NCBI GenBank assembly: GCA_013389115.1
Contig: JACADY010000073.1
Span: 1 to 39,720 of the forward strand
Reading direction: 5' to 3'
Length of the DNA stretch: 39,720 nucleotides
Source: Alphaproteobacteria bacterium
Lineage (GTDB): Bacteria > Pseudomonadota > Alphaproteobacteria > Micropepsales > Micropepsaceae
A program made the translations under genes and the position numbers. Positions 31,311 through 39,696 of this stretch are shown here, piece by piece. Below the pieces are notes generated by a model. That model ran no database searches, had not been told where the DNA came from, and worked only from the letters and a program-made list of their open reading frames with translations. Each line of letters opens with the position of its first letter. Positions within the stretch are counted from its first letter, which is position 1.

Positions 31311-33365
31311 TTAGGGTTTGGGCATCGCCGCAAGGGCGTCCTTCAGGCCTGGAACCGCGTCGGCGCCTTGCGGCACCGTAATGGTTGAGCCGGCGAAATC
31401 ATCACCGACAGGCTCGAAACTGCCACCCAGGCATTGCGAAAGGAAGGCCTCGGACACGGCATAAAAGGAAGTGCGGTTCTCGGGCCGAGCAAAGCCGTGG
31501 CCTTCGTCCGGGTAAAGGACATAGGTCACGGGAATGTTCTTCGCCTGCATCGCCGAAACGATCTGATCGGCCTCGGCCTGCTTGACGCGCGGGTCGTTGG
31601 CGCCCTGGCCAATGAGCAGGGGATCGGCGATCTGGTCGACATAGGTGAGGGGCGAGCGTTCATTCAGCAGCGCCTTGCCGTCCTCGGTGCGCGGATCACC
31701 GACGCGGCGGAACATCTGCTCCTTGAAGGATTCCCAGTAGGGCGGGATCGTATCGAGAAGCGTGTTGAGGTTCGAGGGCGCAACGATCGCGACGCCGCAG
31801 GCAAACGCCTCGGGCGTGTTCGTGATGCCCCACAAGGTTGCATAGCCGCCATAGGAGCCGCCATAGATCGCAACCTTGTCCTTTTGCGCGATGCCTTCGG
31901 CAATGGCCCAATTGACCCCGTCAAGGAGGTCATCGTGCATCTTGCGGCCCCATTGCTTGTCGCCCGCGTTGGTGAACTCCTTGCCGAAACCGGTCGAGCC
32001 GCGGAAGTTTACCTGAAGCGTCGCATAGCCGCGATCGGCGAGCCACACGCTCTGGCTGTTATAGCCATAGCCATCGCGCGCCCAGGGACCGCCATGGACG
32101 TTGAGCACCATCGGCAGCGGGCTTTCGGGCCGGCAATCGCCATTGGTGTCGGATCCCACGGGCAAGGTGAGGTAGGAAACGAGCGTCAGCCCATCGCGTG
32201 ACTTGATCTCGACGGGGCAGACCTCCGGCAGGGCCAGTCCTTCCAGCTTCGGCCGTCCGACATAGAGGAGGTCGAGCTTTTTTTCCTTGCGATCATAGGT
32301 GAGTGCACGCGCCGGTCCCGTTACGGGGTCGTTGCCGATGATCCAAACCTGATTGTCGAGCGTTTGGGATTGGACGGCCCACTGGCCCTTCAGGTTCTCA
32401 TTGAGGAAATCGATGTCGGCCTGCAGGGCCGGGTCCACCGCCTTCCACTCGTTCTTGAGGTAGTCAACCGCATAGGCAAGCACGATGCCCGTGACGGGAT
32501 CGGAAATCGTGCCGCCGATATCGGCGCGCGCGTCCTCCGCGAGGACCTTCTTCTCGCCGCTCGCAAGATCGATTGCGACGAGCGCGGCGGTGTTGCGCTC
32601 ACGGCTCTCGGTCATATAGAGCGTCTTGCCGTCCGAGGTGAGGCCGGCAAGGCCCGTCGTTGTGGAATCTTCAAAGCCGATCTTCGTGAAGGGTTCGGTC
32701 TTGCCGTTGTCGAACTTGAAGACTTCCTGTCCTCCGTCTTGCGTCGCGCGCGACACGAAGCGGATCGTCAGGCTGTCATCAGCGACGAAGCCGTCATACT
32801 TTTCCGTGTTGTCGAACAGCTTCTTCAGTTCGCCCGTGCTGACATTGAGCAGATAGGGATCGTGGAACGCCTTGTCCCGGTCATTGATGCCAACGAGCAA
32901 TTCGTTGGGCCGGGAGAGGGAACCAGCATAAATGAAAACGCGCACGCCCTGGAAATCGGTGAGCTTGCGCTCCTTGCCGGTCTTGGCGCTGACCGAATAG
33001 AGAAGGAAGTTCTCGTCGCCGCCCTTGTCCTGGACGTAGAGCACATCCTCACCATTCGCCGACCAGTAATATTGCCGGATCGGGCGGACCTTTTCCGCGG
33101 TGAGGGGCCTTGCCTCGTCAAACGATTGTCCGCGCTTGACGATCCAGATGTTCATCACGCCATCGCGCGGCGCAAGGAAGGTGAAGAACTTGCCGTCAGG
33201 GCTGATCTGGGCGCCGGCGCGCTCCGGATTGCCGAAAATCACGTCGCGCGGGATGAGGTCCTTGCCCGCCGCGCTTGCCTGATCGAGCGCGATTATCCCT
33301 GCAGGCAGAATGGTCAATGCAGCCAGGACGGTCCAAGCCGCCGTGGATAGATGTCGATTGGACAC
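31311..33365 (-). CDS. S9 family peptidase with Sec signal, tandem paralogue
   Basis: About 684 residues. It begins with a Sec signal peptide (ALTILPAGIIALDQASA region) without a lipobox, so the mature enzyme is probably soluble in the periplasm or exported. A beta-propeller region is followed by an alpha/beta hydrolase with Ser in GGSYGGYATL (S504), Asp in GANDPRV and His in DEGHGFARPENR. Comparison with the neighbouring lipoprotein copy shows long identical stretches near the catalytic residues and lower similarity in the propeller. The start is a GTG at 33365 with GGAGAAG about 8 bases upstream. A hairpin separates the two copies. Confidence 0.93.
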   Translation of the reverse strand: MSNRHLSTAAWTVLAALTILPAGIIALDQASAAGKDLIPRDVIFGNPERAGAQISPDGKFFTFLAPRDGVMNIWIVKRGQSFDEARPLTAEKVRPIRQYYWSANGEDVLYVQDKGGDENFLLYSVSAKTGKERKLTDFQGVRVFIYAGSLSRPNELLVGINDRDKAFHDPYLLNVSTGELKKLFDNTEKYDGFVADDSLTIRFVSRATQDGGQEVFKFDNGKTEPFTKIGFEDSTTTGLAGLTSDGKTLYMTESRERNTAALVAIDLASGEKKVLAEDARADIGGTISDPVTGIVLAYAVDYLKNEWKAVDPALQADIDFLNENLKGQWAVQSQTLDNQVWIIGNDPVTGPARALTYDRKEKKLDLLYVGRPKLEGLALPEVCPVEIKSRDGLTLVSYLTLPVGSDTNGDCRPESPLPMVLNVHGGPWARDGYGYNSQSVWLADRGYATLQVNFRGSTGFGKEFTNAGDKQWGRKMHDDLLDGVNWAIAEGIAQKDKVAIYGGSYGGYATLWGITNTPEAFACGVAIVAPSNLNTLLDTIPPYWESFKEQMFRRVGDPRTEDGKALLNERSPLTYVDQIADPLLIGQGANDPRVKQAEADQIVSAMQAKNIPVTYVLYPDEGHGFARPENRTSFYAVSEAFLSQCLGGSFEPVGDDFAGSTITVPQGADAVPGLKDALAAMPKP

Positions 33366-33452
33366 GCGTACTTCTCCCGTTTCGGGTGGCGGCGCGGTGT
33401 GAGCGACAAGGCCCCGGAAGTGATCTGCGCCCCCACGCCGATGATGAACTGC

Positions 33453-33474
33453 ACGGGCGGCATTACCCGCCCGT
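33453..33474 (-). terminator. Hairpin after the SIMPL gene
   Basis: ACGGGCGG (33453-33460) and CCGCCCGT (33467-33474) form a perfect 8-bp stem with loop CATTAC. It is about 70 bases beyond the SIMPL stop on the minus strand and upstream of the S9 gene start, so it could end the SIMPL transcript. Confidence 0.45.
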
Positions 33475-33544
33475 ATGCATTGCCCAGACTCTTGCCCGTC
33501 AAACCGTTTGCAATCCCGTCACGATTACGTGAAGCAGCCGCAGG

Positions 33545-34273
33545 TCACTGAATTTCAAACATGACCGTGACGGTTGCACTCATCGTTTCCTGGCCCGCGG
33601 CAATGGGCGTGCTCGCCTGCGCGTCGGCGGCCATCATCCGGAGCATGGGCTGCGGCATACCCCCGCCACCCTCGGTGATCGAGAGCACGCGTGTCACCGA
33701 GACGCCCGCCGTCGCCGCCAGGAGGTCGGCCTTGGCCTTCGCATCGCGCACGGCCTCCTCGCGGGCCTTGTTGAGCACGGGCTTGGGGTCGGCAAGCGTG
33801 AAGCTCACGCCATTCACATTGTTGGCGCCGAGCTTCACGAGCCTGTCGAGAAGGTCGCCCAGCCTGGCGATGTCGCGCACCGTGATGCTCACCTCGTTGG
33901 TGACGCTATAGCCGATGATCCTGGGCGGCGCGGTGTTGCTTGAATCATAGGCCGTGTATTTGGGCGAGACCGCGAAGTTCGCGGTCTGGATGTCCTCATC
34001 CTTTATGCCCGCCTCCTTGAGGCCGGCAATGAGGGCGTTCATGACCTCATTGTTCTTCGCAAGCGCAGCAGAGGCCGTTTCGGCCTCGGTCACGACGCCG
34101 CCCGTCAAGATGGCCATGTCGGGCTTTGCCTTCACTTCGCCCGTGCCTGTCACGCTGATGATGCGCGGCGTTGCGGGCGATTTGGGCTCTTCGGCATTCG
34201 TGATGCCGGCGGCGGCGATGGTCATCGCGCCCGCAAGCGTCAGGGCGGCGGCAAGGGTGGGGACCGTTTTCAT
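33545..34273 (-). CDS. SIMPL domain (DUF541) periplasmic protein
   Basis: About 242 residues with a Sec signal peptide ending in ITNA. The SIMPL domain is recognised by RIISVTGTGEVKAKPDMAIL near the start, the AKNNEVMNALIAGLKEAGIKDEDIQT helix and the final SATVTVMFEI strand. Known relatives (such as BP26 of Brucella) form ring-like periplasmic oligomers, but the biochemical role is not established. Conserved Gly and Thr residues are present. It is upstream of the S9 peptidases on the same strand and divergent to the tRNA gene; a separate transcript is likely. Confidence 0.9.
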   Translation of the reverse strand: MKTVPTLAAALTLAGAMTIAAAGITNAEEPKSPATPRIISVTGTGEVKAKPDMAILTGGVVTEAETASAALAKNNEVMNALIAGLKEAGIKDEDIQTANFAVSPKYTAYDSSNTAPPRIIGYSVTNEVSITVRDIARLGDLLDRLVKLGANNVNGVSFTLADPKPVLNKAREEAVRDAKAKADLLAATAGVSVTRVLSITEGGGGMPQPMLRMMAADAQASTPIAAGQETMSATVTVMFEIQ

Positions 34274-34442
34274 CGGGAGATCCTTCGTGGAGCGGCTCGT
34301 CTGCGAGCGTTTCGCGCGCCGGAGGGGCGTTCGCGGGACGCAGGAAGAGTGCCGCTTGAATTTGGCAAATCGGTGTCGCGAAGGTGAACGGGCGCTACCT
34401 TCCGCTTCACGAAATTGCTATAGCAGCGCTCCCACGCGCGTG

Positions 34443-34519
34443 GGGCCTGTAGCTCAGTTGGTTAGAGCGGGCCGCTCATAACGGTCTGGTCGCAGGTTCG
34501 AGTCCTGCCGGGCCCACCA
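34443..34519 (+). tRNA. tRNA-Ile2 (anticodon CAT, lysidine type)
   Basis: 77 bases with encoded CCA. The acceptor stem is GGGCCTG (34443-34449) with CGGGCCC (34509-34515), then discriminator A; the D loop is AGCTCAGTTGGTTAGAGC and the anticodon loop CTCATAA carries CAT. The T arm is GCAGG-TTCGAGT-CCTGC. A CAT anticodon fits elongator Met or Ile2; C4-G69 and C5-G68 in the acceptor stem are TilS recognition pairs, so tRNA-Ile2, decoding AUA after lysidine modification, is favoured. A GCTATAG at about 34417-34423 could be the -10 element. Confidence 0.9.
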
Positions 34520-34521
34520 GC

Positions 34522-34610
34522 CTTCCCTCGCTTCGCAAGCTACGGCTTGGCGAGCCGCGGGCCAGCCCTTCGACGCGAGGCAAGGGAAGCCGATGACCCC
34601 AATGTCATCG
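34522..34610 (+). terminator. Structured tail downstream of the tRNA gene
   Basis: CTTCCCTCGC (34522-34531) can pair with GCGAG and AGGGAAG (34575-34589, with a three-base bulge); a second perfect hairpin CGATGAC-CCCAAT-GTCATCG lies at 34591-34610, and six T follow at 34629-34634. Together these could process and terminate the tRNA transcript. Confidence 0.45.
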
Positions 34611-34719
34611 CGCGCTTGATCGCCCCCGTTTTTTCAGCCTTCCGAAGCCGGGCTCGATCCTTGTAGTCTGGCGTTGCGAGGCAGAAATCCTGGCCTCGAT
34701 GGGGCGAGGGGCCGTGAGG

Positions 34720-35325
34720 GTGAGCGGGGACTTTCACATCAGGCCGGCAACGACAGCCGACTATGAAGAGGTTTGTGTGCTGTCGGCGCAGGTCTTTCAC
34801 CTGCACAGTTCGGCAATGCCTCACATTTTCCGTGAGCGGATGGAGCCTTGGCCCAATAGGCGAGAATTCCTAGCGTTCATCAAGGGCGCGAACAGCGCCA
34901 TTCTTGTCGCTTATGAGGACGAGGCGCTTGCCGGCTTCATTGTCTTGCGCGTGAGCCGTAGCGTCCAAACGCCGGATTTCAAATCGCAGCACTATGTCGT
35001 CATCTATAACATCGCGGTCGATCCATCCTGGCAACGGCGCGGCTATGGCCGGGCCCTCATCAATGCAGTCGTCGCGTGGGCCGGCAAAAAAGGCGTTCAA
35101 CACCTGGAGTTGAATGTGTATGCGTTCAACGAGGCGGCGGCGCGGCTCTATCAGTCCGCTGGATTTGCACCCGTCTACCAGCGCCTGCAACGCGTCCTTC
35201 CCGCCAGGGACGAAGCGGGCCTGCGCGCAGAGCGCACGCGGCGCCCCTCATTGTGGGATAGGATCGCAAGAGGCTGGATCTCACGCCTTGCCGGGCTGTT
35301 CGGGTGGGGACGCAAGAATTCTTAA
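34720..35325 (+). CDS. GNAT family N-acetyltransferase
   Basis: About 201 residues. The GNAT fold shows FHIRPATTADYEEVCVL at the start, the acetyl-CoA pyrophosphate loop VDPSWQRRGYGRALI in the middle and LELNVYAFNEAARLYQSAGF-like ending of the domain. A basic and aromatic C-terminal extension of about 50 residues follows (SLWDRIARGWISRLAGLFGWG), amphipathic enough to touch a membrane. The acceptor substrate is unknown; the N-terminal acetyltransferase RimI group is a distant possibility. The GTG at 34720 has GAGGGG 8 bases upstream; an ATG at 34699 is an alternative without a site. The methyltransferase-like gene follows after 9 bases. Confidence 0.85.
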   Translation: MSGDFHIRPATTADYEEVCVLSAQVFHLHSSAMPHIFRERMEPWPNRREFLAFIKGANSAILVAYEDEALAGFIVLRVSRSVQTPDFKSQHYVVIYNIAVDPSWQRRGYGRALINAVVAWAGKKGVQHLELNVYAFNEAAARLYQSAGFAPVYQRLQRVLPARDEAGLRAERTRRPSLWDRIARGWISRLAGLFGWGRKNS

Positions 35326-35334
35326 GGGTATGCG

Positions 35335-35838
35335 ATGCACCGTTTCTGGGCGTTATTCGGATCGGTCCTCTTCTTCATCATCGCGCCCGGCACGGTGACG
35401 TTACTCGTACCCTGGTGGATCACGCATCTGCGCTATGTTCCGCTGGCGAAGGAATTTTCCCTTCCCTGGTGGGCGGGCATCGCCCTCGTCGCGGCCGGGG
35501 CGGTGCCGCTCATCGATTCCTTTGCCCGTTTCGCCTGGCAAGGACGTGGCACGCCCGCGCCCATCGCCCCGCCAACACGGCTGGTCGTCACCGGGTTCTA
35601 TCGCCACGTTCGCAATCCGATCTATGTGGGTCTCCTCATCATCCTCGCCGGGGAGACATTGCTTTTGGCGCGGCCGGGCGTGCTCATCTGGGCGGCCATT
35701 TTCTGGCTCGGGTGCCACGTCTTTGTGTCGTCCTATGAGGAGCCGACGCTGGCCGAGCGGTTCGGGCGTGAGTATGAAATCTATCGCGCGAACGTGCCGC
35801 GATGGATACCGCGCCTCACGCCCTGGCACCTTCCATAA
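35335..35838 (+). CDS. Isoprenylcysteine carboxyl methyltransferase/PEMT family membrane protein
   Basis: About 167 residues, with several hydrophobic helices (ALFGSVLFFIIAPGTVTLLV, WWAGIALVAAGAVPL, LLIILAGETLLLA, WAAIFWLGCHVFV). The C-terminal half has the family motif GFYRHVRNPIYVG and the E-rich YEEPTLAERFGREYEIY-x-VPRWIPR region that binds SAM in related enzymes. Bacterial members may methylate lipids or isoprenoid compounds; substrate is unknown. It begins 9 bases after the GNAT gene (co-transcription likely) and ends 9 bases from the convergent three-domain gene. Confidence 0.85.
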   Translation: MHRFWALFGSVLFFIIAPGTVTLLVPWWITHLRYVPLAKEFSLPWWAGIALVAAGAVPLIDSFARFAWQGRGTPAPIAPPTRLVVTGFYRHVRNPIYVGLLIILAGETLLLARPGVLIWAAIFWLGCHVFVSSYEEPTLAERFGREYEIYRANVPRWIPRLTPWHLP

Positions 35839-35847
35839 GTGCGTTCT

Positions 35848-38046
35848 TCAGGCTTTGGCCGCCGACCTCATCGCCGCGATCATGCGCGGCGTGACCGTTC
35901 CATAGAAGCGGGGCGCACGGGTGGATTTCTCAAATGGCTTGCCCCGCAGCCGCATATATTCCTCATGGAACAATTCCCATTTCGACACCGTGCTGTTGGT
36001 CGCGATGCCACCATGAACCTGATGGAACGTCGCTTCGCCCAGAAGCATGATCAGCGCGGCTTCGGGGTCATCGCAGGCCCGCTTCCAGGTATCGAGATTG
36101 GCAAGGCCGCCGCCTTGTGTCTTGAAGCCCGCATCATAGCCGCCAAGCGCGCGCCAATGGGCGGCCTTCATGAACAGCGCGTTGGTCTCGGCGGGGGTTT
36201 CGAACCAGCCACCGCTCGATGAACCGGCGAAAACCGAAATGTCAAAGAGGCGATAGGCGTCTTCCTCCCACGCCGCGTCTCGCAGAAGCGCATCCTCGGT
36301 GGCGGCGTCATAGCCCTTTTGCACGCTCTGCATCTGCACCTCGGGCCCCAGGTGAAAGGCGATGGTGCCGATCACCGGCCTTTCGTGGAGCCGTGAGGCG
36401 GCAAGCGCGCCCGCAAGGAGGCCAGGAGAGGCCATGCGCGCGCCATCGATGCAAACGCCGATGAGGTCGCCGCGCGCCAATTCAAGGCCGCGATTGATCG
36501 CGGGCACGGGCGAGACCGTTGCATTGCTCATCGTGTGGATGGTGAGGTTCGCCGAGAGACGTAGCAGCGCTTCGCGGTCGAAGGCTTGTGTCGAACCATT
36601 GTCGATGAGGATGATCTCATAATCGCTGGCCGCGATGCCTCGCTGCATGGCAGGGGAGAGCGAGCGGATGGTGCGGGGAATCTCCCGCGCCATGTTGTAG
36701 GCGATGACGATCACCGAAAGTTTGGGGCGAAGCGCGGCCGCACGCTCGCGCAGCAGGCTTGCGGTTTCGCCCGAGCCCGCGCGGCGGCGATAGCAATCGG
36801 CAAGGGTCGCAAGGATCTGGGTGAACCCGTCCGCCGAAGGGTCGCTTGCGCCTTCACGCGCAAGGATCGCGGCGGGCGGTTCCGCGTCCTTGATGTACTC
36901 CCGCACGATCGGATTGTACCGGTCCCACAAAACGCGGTTGTGCGGGTCGAGCCCCGCAACGAGCAGCATGCCGGAGGGATGGGTATCGAGCGGCAGAAGG
37001 AAGAGGTCGGGCCGGTGGGTCCTCAGCACTTGTATCAGCTTCCAGACGTCGCCCGTCCAGGCCCTGGTGCGGCGCTGTCTTTCGGCCTGCGCTTGATGAT
37101 TGGGAAAAATGTCATCGATGAGAAGCGCCGCGCCGGGGCGGGCCCTTCGCTCCACCTGCATGAAGTCGCGCAAGGTCTGCTCGAAAGTGTGCAGGCCGTC
37201 GATGAAGGCAAAGTCGATCGGATCGCCCTGTTGGTGCGACGCGAAATAGGCATCGCTTTCGGCCGTCACGACCTGCACGGCCTTGCCCAGTTCGACAGAG
37301 ATTTCCGGCGCCGGGTCAACGCCAATCGCGGGGGCGCTTGCCAGCGCCAGGCTGCGACCATGCCGTACACCGATCTCAAAATAGCTGGAAGGCGAGAGCT
37401 CCTTGTGGAAGCGGGCGAGCACGTCGAGATAGGGTGCCTTGCCACTCAGTCGCTCTTCATCGGGCAGTCCTTCGCCGTCGAAGGGGATGAAGGGTGCCGT
37501 GCGATCAGCCGCGCGCGCGCGCGCAAGCGGGCTTGCGCCCTTATGTCTGAAGACGCCCACGAGGTCTTGCCAGGGTCCCCGTTCATCACGCCACACATCC
37601 ACGAGATCAAGGTTTGCGGATTTGGCAAGGGCGCGGTAGGCATCGGGCAGGAAGCGATAGCAATCGACGGGGAAGCGGTGCTCCGGCCCGCCTGATGGTG
37701 CGATGAGGAAGATGATTCCATCCGGGTTCAAGACCCGCGCCATCTCGGCAAAGGTGCGCCAGAAGAATTCGATGTGTTCAAAGGCCTGGCCCGAGACGAT
37801 GATGTCGGCCATGCCATCCCTCATGGGGATCACATAGGGGTCTTCCAGGACGATATCGACCCCGGGTCCGGCCTCCAAATCCGCCGCCATGTACTTGAAT
37901 CGCCCCGCCTTGAAGAGCGCGCGATAGCTGCCATTGACATCGGAGCCGCCGACATCGAGCACAAGGCCACCGCGCTCCTCCAATTCCGTGCCAGCCAGAA
38001 ACCGCCGATAGGCAAGCTGCATGTTCTCATACGAGCTGGCGTGCAT
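35848..38046 (-). CDS. Three-domain protein: two SAM methyltransferase domains plus GT2 glycosyltransferase
   Basis: About 732 residues, cytoplasmic. Residues about 25-170 form a class I methyltransferase (LDVGGSDVNGSY, then SGQAFEHIEF and the ARVLNPDGIIFLIAPSGG strand). Residues about 195-400 form a second, Methyltransf_24-like domain (SYFEIGVRHGRS, DFAFIDGLHTFEQTLRDF). Residues about 440-700 form a family 2 glycosyltransferase (KLSVIVIAYNMAREIPRTIRSL, EIILIDNGST, and CIDGARM in the donor-binding position, D534). Such fusions usually modify surface polysaccharide, but no other polysaccharide genes lie nearby. GGGAG lies about 8 bases before the ATG at 38046; a longer upstream frame lacks such a site. 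Confidence 0.85.
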   Translation of the reverse strand: MHASSYENMQLAYRRFLAGTELEERGGLVLDVGGSDVNGSYRALFKAGRFKYMAADLEAGPGVDIVLEDPYVIPMRDGMADIIVSGQAFEHIEFFWRTFAEMARVLNPDGIIFLIAPSGGPEHRFPVDCYRFLPDAYRALAKSANLDLVDVWRDERGPWQDLVGVFRHKGASPLARARAADRTAPFIPFDGEGLPDEERLSGKAPYLDVLARFHKELSPSSYFEIGVRHGRSLALASAPAIGVDPAPEISVELGKAVQVVTAESDAYFASHQQGDPIDFAFIDGLHTFEQTLRDFMQVERRARPGAALLIDDIFPNHQAQAERQRRTRAWTGDVWKLIQVLRTHRPDLFLLPLDTHPSGMLLVAGLDPHNRVLWDRYNPIVREYIKDAEPPAAILAREGASDPSADGFTQILATLADCYRRRAGSGETASLLRERAAALRPKLSVIVIAYNMAREIPRTIRSLSPAMQRGIAASDYEIILIDNGSTQAFDREALLRLSANLTIHTMSNATVSPVPAINRGLELARGDLIGVCIDGARMASPGLLAGALAASRLHERPVIGTIAFHLGPEVQMQSVQKGYDAATEDALLRDAAWEEDAYRLFDISVFAGSSSGGWFETPAETNALFMKAAHWRALGGYDAGFKTQGGGLANLDTWKRACDDPEAALIMLLGEATFHQVHGGIATNSTVSKWELFHEEYMRLRGKPFEKSTRAPRFYGTVTPRMIAAMRSAAKA

Positions 38047-38275
38047 GTTCGTCTCCCGCGAGGGCCGCGATTGCGGCCGGTTCGTCTTCCTAACAAGGAA
38101 TGGGCGGGCAGGCGACCCCGGAACGGCGACGCGCAAGTCTTGGTGTCATTTTGATTTCGAGGGAAAAACCGCCACCTTCGTCACAATTAAAGTAAGTCCG
38201 AAAATTCCTGCCTCTGGCACTGTGGTCGCAATAGACAGCGTGACACCGACTCACCGTGGCTGGGACCATGACGGA

Positions 38276-38704
38276 CTAAGCGGCCTTTTCGTTCAAGACC
38301 CCGGACGCAAGAACCGGTATCAAAAATAAAACCAGAAGCACGGTATTTGATCCGGCATTGAGCGCAAAGCCCGTCGATACGGAAATCGTGCTGTCAACGA
38401 GGTACCAAACCACGATACCCTGTGCGAGCGTGCGCCAGATCGTTGCTCCGAGCGCATGTGCGGCGCTCATGGCGGCGAACATCGTGATTGCCCAACCCAT
38501 GGTTATGGCTCCTTGAAGTCCAAGCCCAAACTTCACGGCCGGAAGATCAAATGATGCCGCAATCTCCACGTTGTCGCTCAATATCGCAAAAAGCGCGCGG
38601 ATTGCCCCATCGATTGGAGGGATTGCGGCCGTAACCAGAAGCATGCCGAAGGCAAGCACGCCCCAGCACCAAATCTTCAGCCAATTTGCCCAGAAATTTG
38701 TCAT
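38276..38704 (-). CDS. Small four-helix membrane protein of unknown function
   Basis: About 142 residues with about four hydrophobic helices: WCWGVLAFGMLLVTAAI, GAITMGWAITMFAAMSAA, LAQGIVVWYLVDSTISV and NTVLLVLFLIPVLASGVL. No family is recognised. AGGAGG lies 6 bases before the ATG, one of the best ribosome binding sites in the window. It is divergent to the XRE regulator, with a perfect palindrome between their promoters, which suggests the regulator may control it. Confidence 0.8.
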   Translation of the reverse strand: MTNFWANWLKIWCWGVLAFGMLLVTAAIPPIDGAIRALFAILSDNVEIAASFDLPAVKFGLGLQGAITMGWAITMFAAMSAAHALGATIWRTLAQGIVVWYLVDSTISVSTGFALNAGSNTVLLVLFLIPVLASGVLNEKAA

Positions 38705-38753
38705 GCTTTCCTCCTATGGATGCCGCAGTGTCGCACGCGTGATAAGCGGTGCA

Positions 38754-38770
38754 ATTACCTCAAAGGTAAT
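38754..38770. promoter_or_regulatory. Operator-like palindrome between the membrane protein and XRE genes
   Basis: ATTACCT-CAA-AGGTAAT is a perfect 7-bp inverted repeat with a 3-base spacer, located 50 bases upstream of the membrane protein start and 39 bases upstream of the regulator start. Its size fits an HTH dimer site. Binding by the adjacent XRE protein is inferred. Confidence 0.55.
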
Positions 38771-38808
38771 GGACACCTGGCTACCGAACGGATCCACTTC
38801 ACAGGCCC

Positions 38809-39606
38809 ATGCAAGACCGCGCTACAATGTTCGAAAAATCTGCGTTTGGCGCTCTCTTGCGCCAGTACCGCAGCGCGCGGCGCATGAGCCAGTTGGAATT
38901 GGCACTCTCATGTCAGGTTTCCGCTCGGCATCTGTCGTTTCTTGAATCCGGGCGATCGCTTCCGAGCCGTGACATGGTTCTCCAGCTTGGCGCAGGTTTG
39001 CTGTTGCCTCTCAGTGCTCGTAACGCGCTCCTCCAGTCAGCGGGATTTGCCCCCGTCTATCCTGTTTCGCCCCTCGATTCGGCGGCAATGCTTCCCTTCA
39101 GGGCGATCCTCAATGAGATGATAGAACGCCATTCGCCCTTTCCTGCGATGCTCGTCGACAGGCATTGGACGGTGCACGAGGCCAATGTTGCAGCCCAGAT
39201 GTTCCTATCTACCCTCGTTCCAGAGGGTGGAGAGACCAACCTTGTCCGCATGCTTGCATGCAGTCCAGCGGCGCCGCGTGTCATTCTCAACCTGCCGGAA
39301 GTCTTAGCAGAGCTACTGTCTCGATTGCAGTTGGAGGCACTTGAAGCAGGCGATGATCCTCAGTTTCGGATCTTGCTGCCAATGCTCGAAGATGCCTGCA
39401 GGCAGTATCCGCAGAGGCGTGCCGTTGGGCGTCGCACTGTTCTTCCGCTTGTCATGTCAACGCCGAGTGGGCGCCTCCAGTTCCTCACTTTGATTGCCCA
39501 TTTTGGAACCAGCGAAGACGTAACGGTCAGGGACCTCCGCCTTGAATTACTGTTCCCAGCGGATGAGATCACGCGTGAGGCATTGAACTCTCAAGTTCAC
39601 GTCTAG
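38809..39606 (+). CDS. XRE family regulator with MmyB-like ligand-binding domain
   Basis: About 265 residues. An N-terminal Cro/CI-type helix-turn-helix (FGALLRQYRSARRMSQLELAL, SARHLSFLESGRSLPSRDMV) is followed by a domain resembling the MmyB ligand-binding domain (PFPAMLVDRHWTVHEANVAA, then a helical region). Related regulators control adjacent short-chain dehydrogenases or membrane genes; the ligand is often unknown. Its stop codon TAG lies in the CTAG target of an IS481-family insertion that abuts it, so the last residues could differ from the ancestral protein. The start at 38809 is weakly supported (AGG 4 bases upstream); an ATG at 38827 is possible. Confidence 0.88.
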   Translation: MQDRATMFEKSAFGALLRQYRSARRMSQLELALSCQVSARHLSFLESGRSLPSRDMVLQLGAGLLLPLSARNALLQSAGFAPVYPVSPLDSAAMLPFRAILNEMIERHSPFPAMLVDRHWTVHEANVAAQMFLSTLVPEGGETNLVRMLACSPAAPRVILNLPEVLAELLSRLQLEALEAGDDPQFRILLPMLEDACRQYPQRRAVGRRTVLPLVMSTPSGRLQFLTLIAHFGTSEDVTVRDLRLELLFPADEITREALNSQVHV

Positions 39607-39625
39607 CTGTGAGCTTTCAGTAGGT

Positions 39626-39696
39626 TGTCCATTCGGTCCCGACCGAGGAAGCTGAGGTTGCGAAGCTTCAGTGTCCAAGGGAGGACCGAATGGACA
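39626..39696 (+). promoter_or_regulatory. Inverted repeat able to sequester the transposase ribosome binding site
   Basis: TGTCCATTCGGTCC (39626-39639) and GGACCGAATGGACA (39683-39696) form a perfect 14-bp inverted repeat with a 43-base interior. The right arm includes the end of the ribosome binding site and the ATG. A transcript reading in from outside would fold and hide the start. Confidence 0.7.

Noticed and set aside
38021..38329. A 102-codon plus-strand frame upstream of the three-domain gene
   Set aside because: It overlaps the 5' end of the three-domain gene and the promoter region, and its base composition differs from the surrounding genes.
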